Shown here one piece after another: positions 36,630-44,578 of a DNA stretch of 64,000 bases. The stretch spans positions 67,730 to 131,729 of the forward strand of contig JAPPLF010000108.1 of the NCBI GenBank assembly GCA_028874215.1. The letters are read 5' to 3'. Every line of letters starts with the position of its first letter. The first letter of the stretch is position 1. The translations under genes were made by a program, and so were the position numbers. Below the pieces are notes generated by a model, which saw nothing but the letters and a program-made list of their open reading frames with translations, was not told the origin of the DNA and made no database searches. This DNA is from Acidobacteriota bacterium (GTDB taxonomy: Bacteria > Acidobacteriota > UBA6911 > RPQK01 > JAJDTT01).

Positions 36630-37020
36630 GGCTCGCTTCCCGGGACGCGGACCCTTGGGCCGGTGCGGGTGCCTCCGGCTCGGTCTTGCGTCGTTCCTTT
36701 CTCTTTTTTCTGCCTTCGGCGCGCTTACGCTCCAAGTCGACGCGAATGGCGAGGAAACGGATGATGGAGTCGCTGACCCTGACCCGGCGTTCCAGTTCCC
36801 GCAACGCGACGTTGGAGTCCGCCAGGACGGTGAAAATGACGTATTGGCCGTCCGTATGTTTCTTGACCGGAAAGGCCAAGCGCCGCCGGCCCCACCGATC
36901 CACGTTGGCCACCTCCGCCCCACGTTCCTCGGCGGCCTGCCGTAGGCTGTCGATGATGGCCTGGGTCTGCTCCTCGTCCAGCGTTGGAGCCAGAATGAAA
37001 ACCGCCTCGTATTCCCTCAT
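36622..37020 (-). CDS. rpsF: Ribosomal protein bS6
   Basis: This 132-residue protein begins [18 protein letters not shown] and has [16 protein letters not shown] and YVIFTVLA, all typical. The body ends near residue 95; a basic then Glu/Ala/Pro-rich tail of about 35 residues follows, common but variable in the family. GGAGG lies 13 nt before the ATG, an unusually long spacing. A hairpin in the short leader may be an autoregulatory site. Confidence 0.94.
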   Translation of the reverse strand: MREYEAVFILAPTLDEEQTQAIIDSLRQAAEERGAEVANVDRWGRRRLAFPVKKHTDGQYVIFTVLADSNVALRELERRVRVSDSIIRFLAIRVDLERKRAEGRKKRKERRKTEPEAPAPAQGSASREASHA

Positions 37021-37036
37021 TCGACTGCTCGATCCT

Positions 37037-37075
37037 CCGTGGCCGGAACCACAGTTTTGCAAGTTGTTCAGTTTA
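37037..37075 (-). promoter_or_regulatory. rpsF promoter and leader hairpin
   Basis: An extended -10 element (TGC then TAAACT, 37070-37075) lies about 50 nt before rpsF. The transcript would contain a hairpin CUGUGG-UUCCGG-CCACGG (37037-37054). Leaders of rpsF often bind the bS6:bS18 complex for feedback control. Whether this hairpin is that motif is not proven. Confidence 0.35.
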
Positions 37076-37124
37076 GCACAGCGCCCGTCTCTGCTGACAG
37101 TTCGGGCCAAGTTCACTGGGGCCG

Positions 37125-39164
37125 TTAGACCAACAACGGCGCGATCACCAGCGCGACGATGGACATGAGCTTCACCAGGATGTTCATGGACGGACCGCTC
37201 GTGTCCTTGAACGGGTCTCCCACGGTGTCGCCCACCACCGCCGCCTTGTGGGCTTCCGAGCCTTTGCCTCCCAGAATGCCCTCCTCGATCATCTTCTTGG
37301 CGTTATCCCAGGCCCCTCCCGCGTTGGCCATGAAGAGCGCCAGCAGCACCCCCACCAGCATCGACCCAGCCAGCATTCCCCCCAGAGAATGCGGTCCCAG
37401 CACGAAACCGACGATGACCGGGGCCGCCACGGCGGTGATGCCCGGAGCCACCATCTCCTTCAGAGCGGCCCGGGTGGAGATGTCGATGCACCGGGTCGTG
37501 TCCGGCTCGGCCTCGCCCTCCATGAGTCCCGGAATCTCCCGGAACTGGCGCCGCACCTCCTCCACCATCCTGAAGGCCGCGCGTCCCACCGAAGACATGG
37601 TGAGGTTCCCGATGAAGAAGGGGAGGGTTCCCCCGATGAAGAAGCCGACCACCACCCGGGGATCGATGAGATCCAATTGAAGCTGTTTCCCGGGCAGACT
37701 CTGGGCCACAGTCTGGGAATAGGCCGAAAACAGCGCCAGAGCGGTGAGCGCCGCCGAGCCGATGGCGAACCCCTTGCCGATGGCGGCAGTCGTGTTGCCC
37801 AGGGAATCCAGGCTGTCGGTGATCTTCCGGACGTCGGGACCCAGGCCGCTCATCTCGGAGATCCCGCCGGCGTTGTCCGCTATGGGGCCGTAGGCGTCGA
37901 CCGACATGGTTACTCCCACCGTCGCCAGCATGCCCACCGCGGCGATCCCGATTCCGTAGAGGCCGGCGAAGTTGTAGGCGACCATGATGGTCCCGGCGAT
38001 GGTCAGTATGGGGAGGGCCGTCGACTCCATCCCCACGGCCAGGCCCGAGATGATGTTGGTGGCGACGCCCGTCTTGCACGATTCGGCGATGCGGCGGACC
38101 GGATTGCCCGAGGTGTACCACTCGGTAAGCAACCCGATGAGGACTCCCGCGACGGCCCCCAGCAGGACCGCGTAAAAGACGCCCGCTTCCAGATCCAGGG
38201 CGCGTACCGCGAACCAGGTCCCCGCCAGGAGAAGCAGGGCGCTCACATACGTGGCATTGCGCAGAACCGCAGCCGGGCTGAGATTGCGGAGCACTCGAAT
38301 GGAAACCACACCGATGAGGGAGGCGATCAGGCCGATGGCGATGACCACCAGGGGAAACAGCATGTAGCGGCTCTTGTCGGCGTCCCCGATGATGAGTATC
38401 TGAGTGGTCCCCGCCGCGGCGATGGCGATCGTGGCGATCACCGAGCCGACGTAACTCTCGAAAATATCCGCGCCCATGCCTGCCGTGTCTCCGACGCAAT
38501 CGCCCACATTGTCGGCGATGGTGGCCGGGTTTCTCGGGTCGTCCTCGGGAATTCCCGCTTCCACCTTGCCCACCAGATCGGCTCCCACGTCCGCCGTCTT
38601 CGTATAAATTCCGCCGCCCACTCTGGCGAAAAGGGCGATGGAGCTGGCGCCCATGGCAAAACCGTTGATGTCGCGCTCGGAAATGAAGCCGTTGCTGTAG
38701 AGCAGGTAGGCGATGCAGATTCCCAACATGCCGAGGCTGGCGACCGAAAGACCCATCACGGCCCCTCCGGAAAAGGCCACGTTCAGGGCGTCGCCGATCC
38801 CGGAAGTGGAGGCGGCCTGGGTGGTGCGGACGTTGGCGCGGGTCGCCGCCTTCATACCGAAGAAACCGGCGATCATGGAGAGGAACGCTCCGGCCAGAAA
38901 GGCCATTCCGGTACCCGCCGAAAGACTCCACCAGAGCAGAAGGAAGACCACCACGACAAAGACGGCCAGAATCCCGTACTCGCGGCGCAGAAACACCATG
39001 GCGCCGTCATGGATGGCGTCGGAGATGCGCGCCATCGTCTTGTTCTGGATGTCTATCTTGTTGATGAACCGGTATATCAGGCCGGCTGCAAGGAGTCCGG
39101 CCAAGGCCACCGCGCCCACCGCGGGGACCAGTTCTCCAGCAGAAAGAAAGTTCGCATAGACCAT
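37125..39164 (-). CDS. hppA: Membrane-bound ion-translocating pyrophosphatase, probably potassium-dependent type
   Basis: This 679-residue, roughly 16-helix protein couples pyrophosphate hydrolysis to ion pumping. The catalytic sequences [35 protein letters not shown] and [11 protein letters not shown] are intact (these span about 38570-38440). The segment [12 protein letters not shown] has Ala where potassium-independent enzymes have Lys, which marks the potassium-dependent class. Whether it pumps protons, sodium or both cannot be decided by eye. It starts 14 nt after pth and would recycle pyrophosphate from the neighbouring biosynthetic enzymes. Confidence 0.94.
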   Translation of the reverse strand: MVYANFLSAGELVPAVGAVALAGLLAAGLIYRFINKIDIQNKTMARISDAIHDGAMVFLRREYGILAVFVVVVFLLLWWSLSAGTGMAFLAGAFLSMIAGFFGMKAATRANVRTTQAASTSGIGDALNVAFSGGAVMGLSVASLGMLGICIAYLLYSNGFISERDINGFAMGASSIALFARVGGGIYTKTADVGADLVGKVEAGIPEDDPRNPATIADNVGDCVGDTAGMGADIFESYVGSVIATIAIAAAGTTQILIIGDADKSRYMLFPLVVIAIGLIASLIGVVSIRVLRNLSPAAVLRNATYVSALLLLAGTWFAVRALDLEAGVFYAVLLGAVAGVLIGLLTEWYTSGNPVRRIAESCKTGVATNIISGLAVGMESTALPILTIAGTIMVAYNFAGLYGIGIAAVGMLATVGVTMSVDAYGPIADNAGGISEMSGLGPDVRKITDSLDSLGNTTAAIGKGFAIGSAALTALALFSAYSQTVAQSLPGKQLQLDLIDPRVVVGFFIGGTLPFFIGNLTMSSVGRAAFRMVEEVRRQFREIPGLMEGEAEPDTTRCIDISTRAALKEMVAPGITAVAAPVIVGFVLGPHSLGGMLAGSMLVGVLLALFMANAGGAWDNAKKMIEEGILGGKGSEAHKAAVVGDTVGDPFKDTSGPSMNILVKLMSIVALVIAPLLV

Positions 39165-39178
39165 CGAAAACCCGCCTT

Positions 39179-39769
39179 TCAGTTCAGTGGCCGGAGGTTT
39201 TCGTGCCTCCAACCATTGACCAGGTCCATGGCCCGCAAATGGCCATGGGTCAGTATCGTGTCGACCGCCAGGACCGCACGGTCCAGCACGGCGTCCAGTA
39301 TCAACCGCTCACCCGCCGTGAAGGGGGAGAGCAGATAATCGGTCAGATCCCCTTCCACCGCGTCGCCGCCCACTCCGATTCGCAGCCGGGGAATCTGTTT
39401 CGTTCCTACCATCCGAATGATCGAGTCCATGCCCTTCTGTCCGCCCGAGCTGCCGGAACGCCGGACCCGCAACCGTCCCAAGGGCAACTGTGCCTCGTCG
39501 TAGACCACAAGGAGCTCCTCCGGATCGGCGCCATAGTGAACAAGCAGCGAGCGAACCGCGATGCCGCTGAGGTTCATGTAGGTTTGCGGCTTGGCCAGAA
39601 TCAGCGATCCGCTCTCGCGCTCGACCCGGCAGACGCGCGAACGTCCGGCGGCGGAACCGAACCGGGCGGCGCTCATAGCGGCCAGGCGGTCGACCAGCAT
39701 GAACCCCGAGTTGTGTCGGGTCGCTCGGTACCGGCGGCCCGGGTTGCCCAACCCAACGACCAGAAGCAC
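39179..39769 (-). CDS. pth: Peptidyl-tRNA hydrolase
   Basis: This 196-residue enzyme releases peptides from dropped-off peptidyl-tRNA. The N-terminal [18 protein letters not shown] contains the catalytic Asn and His, and [10 protein letters not shown] and [11 protein letters not shown] follow. The usual GGHNG-type loop reads GSSGGQKG, so the conserved His and Asn there are Gln and Lys; related variants occur in other bacteria and activity is probably kept. It lies 5 nt after rplY and 14 nt before hppA. Confidence 0.93.
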   Translation of the reverse strand: MLLVVGLGNPGRRYRATRHNSGFMLVDRLAAMSAARFGSAAGRSRVCRVERESGSLILAKPQTYMNLSGIAVRSLLVHYGADPEELLVVYDEAQLPLGRLRVRRSGSSGGQKGMDSIIRMVGTKQIPRLRIGVGGDAVEGDLTDYLLSPFTAGERLILDAVLDRAVLAVDTILTHGHLRAMDLVNGWRHENLRPLN

Positions 39770-39774
39770 CAGCG

Positions 39775-40431
39775 CTATTCTCCGGGTTGGCTTCCTTCCG
39801 GCTGACCTCCTCCCGCGACCTCCGGTTCAGCGGTTTCCTCGTCGAGCATGAGATCAGCCTCGTCTGTCTCGACCAGGGGAGCTGCTATCGTCAGGATGGT
39901 CAGGTCCGGATCGGAGAGAATCTCCACCTTTTCCTGATCCACATCCAGTTGTTCCACCCGCACCGAGTCTCCAATTTCCAGGTCGGTCACATTGATTCGA
40001 ATGTGATCGGGCAGGTCCCCGGGGAGGCACTCCAAATGGATTTCTCGCACTACCAGGTCCAGAATTCCCCCGTGCATCTTGACACCGGAGGCCGTCCCCA
40101 CGATCTCCACCGGTACGTCGAAGACCATGGTCCGGTCCATGGAGATGGCTATGAAGTCGGCATGGAGAAGTTCCTCTCCTACCGGGTCACGCTGGAACTC
40201 GCGGATCAGGACGTCTTTCTCCTGGTCCTGGTACTTCAACGTGAAAATCGTGTTGTGGCCCGTATCGGAGTGCAGGATCCGGTCCAGGTCTTTGGGATCG
40301 ACGGAGACGGCGACCGGCAACACATTGCGGCCGTAGACGATTCCAGGCAACCGTCCTGCGGCGCGTAGCCTCCGGTTGGCGTTCTTTCCGAATTCCCGAC
40401 GTATCTGCGACTCCACCGTCAATCGAGGCAT
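39775..40431 (-). CDS. rplY: Ribosomal protein bL25 (Ctc/TL5 long form)
   Basis: This 218-residue 5S rRNA-binding protein has the N-terminal bL25 domain (REFGKNANRRLRAAGRLPGIVYG, IFTLKYQDQEKDVLIREFQRDP) and the C-terminal TL5 domain (GGILDLVVREIHLECLPGDLPDHI). A short acidic tail follows. GGAGG 2-3 nt before AA-ATG supports the start at 40431. It is placed between prs and pth, the usual neighbours. Confidence 0.95.
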   Translation of the reverse strand: MPRLTVESQIRREFGKNANRRLRAAGRLPGIVYGRNVLPVAVSVDPKDLDRILHSDTGHNTIFTLKYQDQEKDVLIREFQRDPVGEELLHADFIAISMDRTMVFDVPVEIVGTASGVKMHGGILDLVVREIHLECLPGDLPDHIRINVTDLEIGDSVRVEQLDVDQEKVEILSDPDLTILTIAAPLVETDEADLMLDEETAEPEVAGGGQPEGSQPGE

Positions 40432-40512
40432 TTCCTCCAACTCCTCTTTCCTGTGTTCGAGCTGCCCTGAGAAAACGGACCAACCCGCGCAACTCGGTTT
40501 CCGCATTCAGGA

Positions 40513-41454
40513 TCAGTTGACAAAGAGCCGGCTCACCGAGGTTTCCTCGTGGATCGACCGGATCGCCTCGCCCAACAGGCCGGCGACGCTCAAGGTCTGT
40601 ATCTTGGGAATCCGCTTTTCCGGACTGATCCAAACCGTATTGGTGACGACAATTCCTTCGAAGTGAGACTCGCGAAGGCGCTTCACGGCCGGCCCCGAAA
40701 GGACGGCGTGGGTGGCGGCGGCGAAGAGTCTCCGGGCTCCCTGCTTTCTCAGGGCGTCCGTGGCCTGCACCAGGGTCCCCGCCGTGTCGACCATGTCGTC
40801 GATGATGACCACGTCCCGGCCGTCGACGTCGCCCACGATGCGCATGACCTCAGCCGTGTTCACACCGACGCGGCGCTTGTCGATGACGGCCAGATTGGCG
40901 CCCATCCTGCGGGCGTAGAAGCGAGCCCGCTCCACGCCTCCGGCATCGGGCGACACGACCGTGGGCCGGATCAACGACATCTTGTTCTTCAAATGGGAGA
41001 GGATGACCGGAGTGGCGAAGAGGTGGTCCACCGGCAGGTTGAAAAAACCCTGGATCTGTCCCACGTGCAGGTCCATGGAAAGGAGCCGGTGGGTCCCGGC
41101 CGCCGTCAGGAGATCCGCCACCAGCTTGGCCGAGATGGGCACTCGCGGTTTGTCCTTTCGGTCCTGGCGGGCGTAGCCGTAATAGGGAACAACGGCCGTG
41201 ACTCGCCGTGCCGAGGAACGCCGAAAGGCATCCAGCATGATCAGTAGTTCCATCAGGTTCTCGCCCACCGGCGGGCAGGTGGGCTGAACCACGAAGACGT
41301 CCTTTCCTCTGACGTTCTCGAGAATCTGGAAATTCACCTCGCCGTCGCTGAATCGGGTCAGGTTCGCCCGGCCCAGAGGTTCTCCCAGATGTTGGCAGAT
41401 CTCTTCCGTGAGAGGGGCGTTGGCGCTGCCTGTAAAGATCTTCAAACTGGACAT
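40513..41454 (-). CDS. prs: Ribose-phosphate pyrophosphokinase
   Basis: This 313-residue enzyme makes PRPP from ribose-5-phosphate and ATP. It has FSDGEVNFQILENVRGKDVFVVQ, YYGYARQDRKDKPR, DLHVGQIQGFF and the PRPP loop DVVIIDDMVDTAGTL. The start MSSLKIFTGSANAPL is typical, and a longer frame from 41493 is not. The ispE gene is 56 nt upstream and rplY 81 nt downstream. Confidence 0.96.
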   Translation of the reverse strand: MSSLKIFTGSANAPLTEEICQHLGEPLGRANLTRFSDGEVNFQILENVRGKDVFVVQPTCPPVGENLMELLIMLDAFRRSSARRVTAVVPYYGYARQDRKDKPRVPISAKLVADLLTAAGTHRLLSMDLHVGQIQGFFNLPVDHLFATPVILSHLKNKMSLIRPTVVSPDAGGVERARFYARRMGANLAVIDKRRVGVNTAEVMRIVGDVDGRDVVIIDDMVDTAGTLVQATDALRKQGARRLFAAATHAVLSGPAVKRLRESHFEGIVVTNTVWISPEKRIPKIQTLSVAGLLGEAIRSIHEETSVSRLFVN

Positions 41455-41510
41455 GGAATCAACCCCGTGCCGACGTGCTTGCGGATCCCGCACGATCGGA
41501 TCCGAAGTGG

Positions 41511-42437
41511 TCAGACCGGAACTTCGAGCCCCGATTCTCTCAGTATTTTTCTATAGCGTCTTCTGGAAAGAGTGGAGCAGAACAACAGTTCTCCGCCCCC
41601 CTGGAAGGCGGATGGGTCTTTCCCCCGCGGGGGCCGCTTCCGGCACCCCAAGCCCATGAGCGTCGAGCCGCTCCCACAAACCATGACTCTCTCGCAACCC
41701 AAGGCGATGAGGGCTTTTCTCGCCTCCTCGAGAAAGCCGTAGCGCTGGAACAGCAGCGTTTCGAAGTCGTTCTCCAGATGAGCCCAATTCAGGCCGTCTC
41801 TGAAGCGTGAGAAGCGATGGATTGTATTCTGCGTCCAGGACCTTGTCAACCTTTCGGCCCCCGCCCAAACGCCCCAATTCCGCATGGAATACACTGACTT
41901 CGTGGAGAGGCCGCGGCCCGGATAAAGTAGCATCATGTCCACCGGGCGCCCTAGATCAGGCAAGGGCGTGATGAGTTCTCCCCGGCCTTCTCCCAACGCG
42001 GACCCTCCGCGAAGGAAGAACGCGACATCGGAGCCCAACTCTGACGCCAATGCAGTCAGGCCGGAGAGGCTCAATCCGCAATCCCACAACTGGTTCAATG
42101 CCAGCAGGGTCGCCGCCGCATTCCCCGATCCGCCGCCGAGTCCGGCCCCCAGGGGTATTCTCTTGGTCAGGGTCATTTCCGCTCCGGCGGACACGCCCGC
42201 CCTCCGCTTCAGCAGCCGGGCGGCGCGGCAGACCAGGTTCTCCGGCCCCGCCGGCGCGGCGCGGCCATGAACCCGAATTCGAATCTCCGGATCCGTGGTG
42301 ACCCGCAGCATCAACTCGTCCCTCAGGTCCAGCATCTGAAAGACGGTTCGCAACTCGTGAAAGCCGTCCTCCCGAAGACCCAGAATCTTCAGGATCCAGT
42401 TGGTCTTGGCAAAGGAGGGGAGAGCGAGTGAGGACAA
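41511..42437 (-). CDS. ispE: 4-diphosphocytidyl-2-C-methyl-D-erythritol kinase
   Basis: This 308-residue GHMP kinase catalyses the ATP step between IspD and IspF in the MEP pathway. It has SFAKTNWILKILGLREDGFHEL at the N-terminus, the ATP loop PLGAGLGGGSGNAAATL at about 95-110 and ELGSDVAFFLRGGSALGEGRG with the catalytic Asp. It begins with TTG; no ATG is available before the conserved start and no clear ribosome-binding site is seen. The C-terminal 20 residues (SRRRYRKILRESGLEVPV) are basic. Confidence 0.92.
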   Translation of the reverse strand: MSSLALPSFAKTNWILKILGLREDGFHELRTVFQMLDLRDELMLRVTTDPEIRIRVHGRAAPAGPENLVCRAARLLKRRAGVSAGAEMTLTKRIPLGAGLGGGSGNAAATLLALNQLWDCGLSLSGLTALASELGSDVAFFLRGGSALGEGRGELITPLPDLGRPVDMMLLYPGRGLSTKSVYSMRNWGVWAGAERLTRSWTQNTIHRFSRFRDGLNWAHLENDFETLLFQRYGFLEEARKALIALGCERVMVCGSGSTLMGLGCRKRPPRGKDPSAFQGGGELLFCSTLSRRRYRKILRESGLEVPV

Positions 42438-42499
42438 TGCGCCGAGTCAGACCGAAAAATGAGCGCGCGGGGTGGAGTTCCCGCGACGGTTGAACGAGA

Positions 42500-44422
42500 T
42501 CACGGGGCTTGCGACGAGAGGCGCTGCTTCACGTCGGCCACCTTCCGTTGAAGTCGATGGAATTCCTCGTCGGTGGCCACGCGCACACCGCGCTCGTAAT
42601 ACTGAAGTGCGGTTTCGAGCTGACCGAGCTCGATGTAGAGGTCTCCCAGGTGGTCGAGAATCGTCGGGTCCTCCGTCAGTTGGGCCGCCCGTTTCAGATT
42701 GACCTCGGCCTCATCGAGGCGATGCAGCTTGAAGTAGACCCATCCCAGACTGTCCAGATAGGCTCCGTTGTACGGATCCATTTCCGTCGCTTTCCTGATG
42801 TAGGTCAACGCCTCCTGGAGACGGATTCCCCGGTCCGCCCACATGTAACCCAAGTAGTTGAGAACCCCGGCATGGTCTGGATTCGACTCGAGAATCCTCA
42901 TGAATTCGGCTTCGGCGTCGGGAAGTTTCTCCTGCCTTTCGTAGACGGACGCCAGTCGAAACGAGAGCGGTTCACTGTCCGGCTTGAGACCGAGGCCTTT
43001 CTTGATGGCGTTTTCGGCTTTCCGGTAGTTCTTGTGATCCATGTAGAGTTGGCTGATGATGCGGTAGTACGTCTCGGGATCCTTCTCAGGGCTCAGCCTG
43101 GACTGCACGAGTTCGACTCCCTCCGACAGCCGGTCGTTTGCCGAGAGCATCTGGGCTCGCGTCGCGAGGGCGTCCGGATCGCGCGGATGGTCGTGGAGCA
43201 ACTCCCCGGCCAGGGAAAGCGCCTCATCCAGCTTTCCCGCATCTTTCAGGGCGTAAATGAGCATGGCCTTGAATCGGGGTTCGCCGGGCCGGCCCTTCAG
43301 CAACTCCCGAAACAGCCCGATGGCCTCCGTGTATTGGCGTGATTCCTGGTGGACGTGGGCCAGCGTGACCTGGACCTGTTCTCGAAACTCCCACTCTCCC
43401 CGCGACCTCGGGCTGTCCAGAGCGGAAAGAAGATGCTGCAAACGCCCGGTGGCGCTCTCCCGTTCCCCCTGTATGGCCTCGAGTCGGGACAATTCCAGGG
43501 TCGCTTCCCTCTGCTTCGGATTGTTTTCCAGGACTCGGCCGAACACCTCCGTGGCCTCTTCAAACTCGCGGACCCGCATGAGAGCCCGGCCCAATTCAAC
43601 CGCCAATGCCGGATCCTGCACGTTCCGGGACGTTCCCTTCCTCAGCAGTTCGACAGCTTGTTCGTGGCGCCCCTGTTGCGCCAGGAGCCTTCCGGTCTTG
43701 GTCAGGAGATCGGGGTCCGCCAGGAGCTGAGGGGCCGACAGATAGATTTCCACGGCCCGGTCCGGCCGGCCGGTCTGTACGTACAAGCGTCCCAGGTCGC
43801 CAATGACTTCGAAATGACCCTTCTGGATGCTCAGCGCTTTCTCCAACGCCTGGATGGCCCCGGCCAGGTCACCCAGCTCCTCCAGGTTTTTGGCATGTTG
43901 GTAGTGGGCCTCCACCAGACCCGGCCGCAACTCGACCAGACGCGCCAGGAAGGGCGCCGCCTTCCGGTGTTCGCCGCGCAGCCGATGGAGATTCCCCAAC
44001 TGATAGAGGGCCTCGGCATGGTCGGGATCCAGCTCGATGACTTTGTTCAGTTTCTCGATTGCCTTTTCCGAAAGCCCGCTTTGACCGCCGTGGTAGCTGG
44101 AATAGAGCTGGCCCAGGAAGTAATGGGCCGCGACGCTGTTTGGATCCTTCCGGATGGCCTGCTGGATCTCGCTGACGGCCTTCGTGACGTCGCCTGATCT
44201 GACCAGGATGTGGGCGTACTCGATCCGGAGCTGGATACTGTCCGGATCGAGTTCCAGCGCCTTCTCGAATTCGGTTTTGGAGAGGCCGAAGTCCTTGTTC
44301 CCCGAGTGGAGCGTGCCCAGGGCGAAATGATAGTAGGCCTGGGCCTGCCGGCTTGGGGGCGTCGGGACCGGCTCGACCGCCGCAACGGTTCCGAGAATGA
44401 CTCCGATTACCAATCCGGTCAT
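42500..44422 (-). CDS. Secreted TPR-repeat protein
   Basis: This 640-residue protein has a signal peptide (MTGLVIGVILGTVAAVEP) and about 14-16 tetratricopeptide repeats covering nearly its whole length, for example DPDHAEALYQLGNLHRLRGEHRKAAPFLARL. A short basic C-terminus follows (EEFHRLQRKVADVKQRL). No catalytic domain is present, so it is most likely a periplasmic scaffold. The upstream in-frame start at 44488 was rejected because it would bury the signal peptide. A possible -10 (TACTAT) lies about 40 nt upstream. Confidence 0.85.
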   Translation of the reverse strand: MTGLVIGVILGTVAAVEPVPTPPSRQAQAYYHFALGTLHSGNKDFGLSKTEFEKALELDPDSIQLRIEYAHILVRSGDVTKAVSEIQQAIRKDPNSVAAHYFLGQLYSSYHGGQSGLSEKAIEKLNKVIELDPDHAEALYQLGNLHRLRGEHRKAAPFLARLVELRPGLVEAHYQHAKNLEELGDLAGAIQALEKALSIQKGHFEVIGDLGRLYVQTGRPDRAVEIYLSAPQLLADPDLLTKTGRLLAQQGRHEQAVELLRKGTSRNVQDPALAVELGRALMRVREFEEATEVFGRVLENNPKQREATLELSRLEAIQGERESATGRLQHLLSALDSPRSRGEWEFREQVQVTLAHVHQESRQYTEAIGLFRELLKGRPGEPRFKAMLIYALKDAGKLDEALSLAGELLHDHPRDPDALATRAQMLSANDRLSEGVELVQSRLSPEKDPETYYRIISQLYMDHKNYRKAENAIKKGLGLKPDSEPLSFRLASVYERQEKLPDAEAEFMRILESNPDHAGVLNYLGYMWADRGIRLQEALTYIRKATEMDPYNGAYLDSLGWVYFKLHRLDEAEVNLKRAAQLTEDPTILDHLGDLYIELGQLETALQYYERGVRVATDEEFHRLQRKVADVKQRLSSQAP

Positions 44423-44578
44423 AACGATTCGTGGGCTATTGGCAAGAAAAATCAGGCTGATAGTACCCAACTCCGGGCGGGACGACAACCGTCCGGGAGA
44501 GAAGCGAGGAGCGGGAAACGTGATGCGGGAAGGACGGGTGTAGAGGATGGAACGATAAGCCCGGAAACTGTTTCGGCG

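Noticed and set aside
37248-39338. A 696-residue plus-strand frame opposite hppA
   Set aside because: Low-complexity Gly/His/Asp/Arg composition typical of an antisense frame of a membrane protein.
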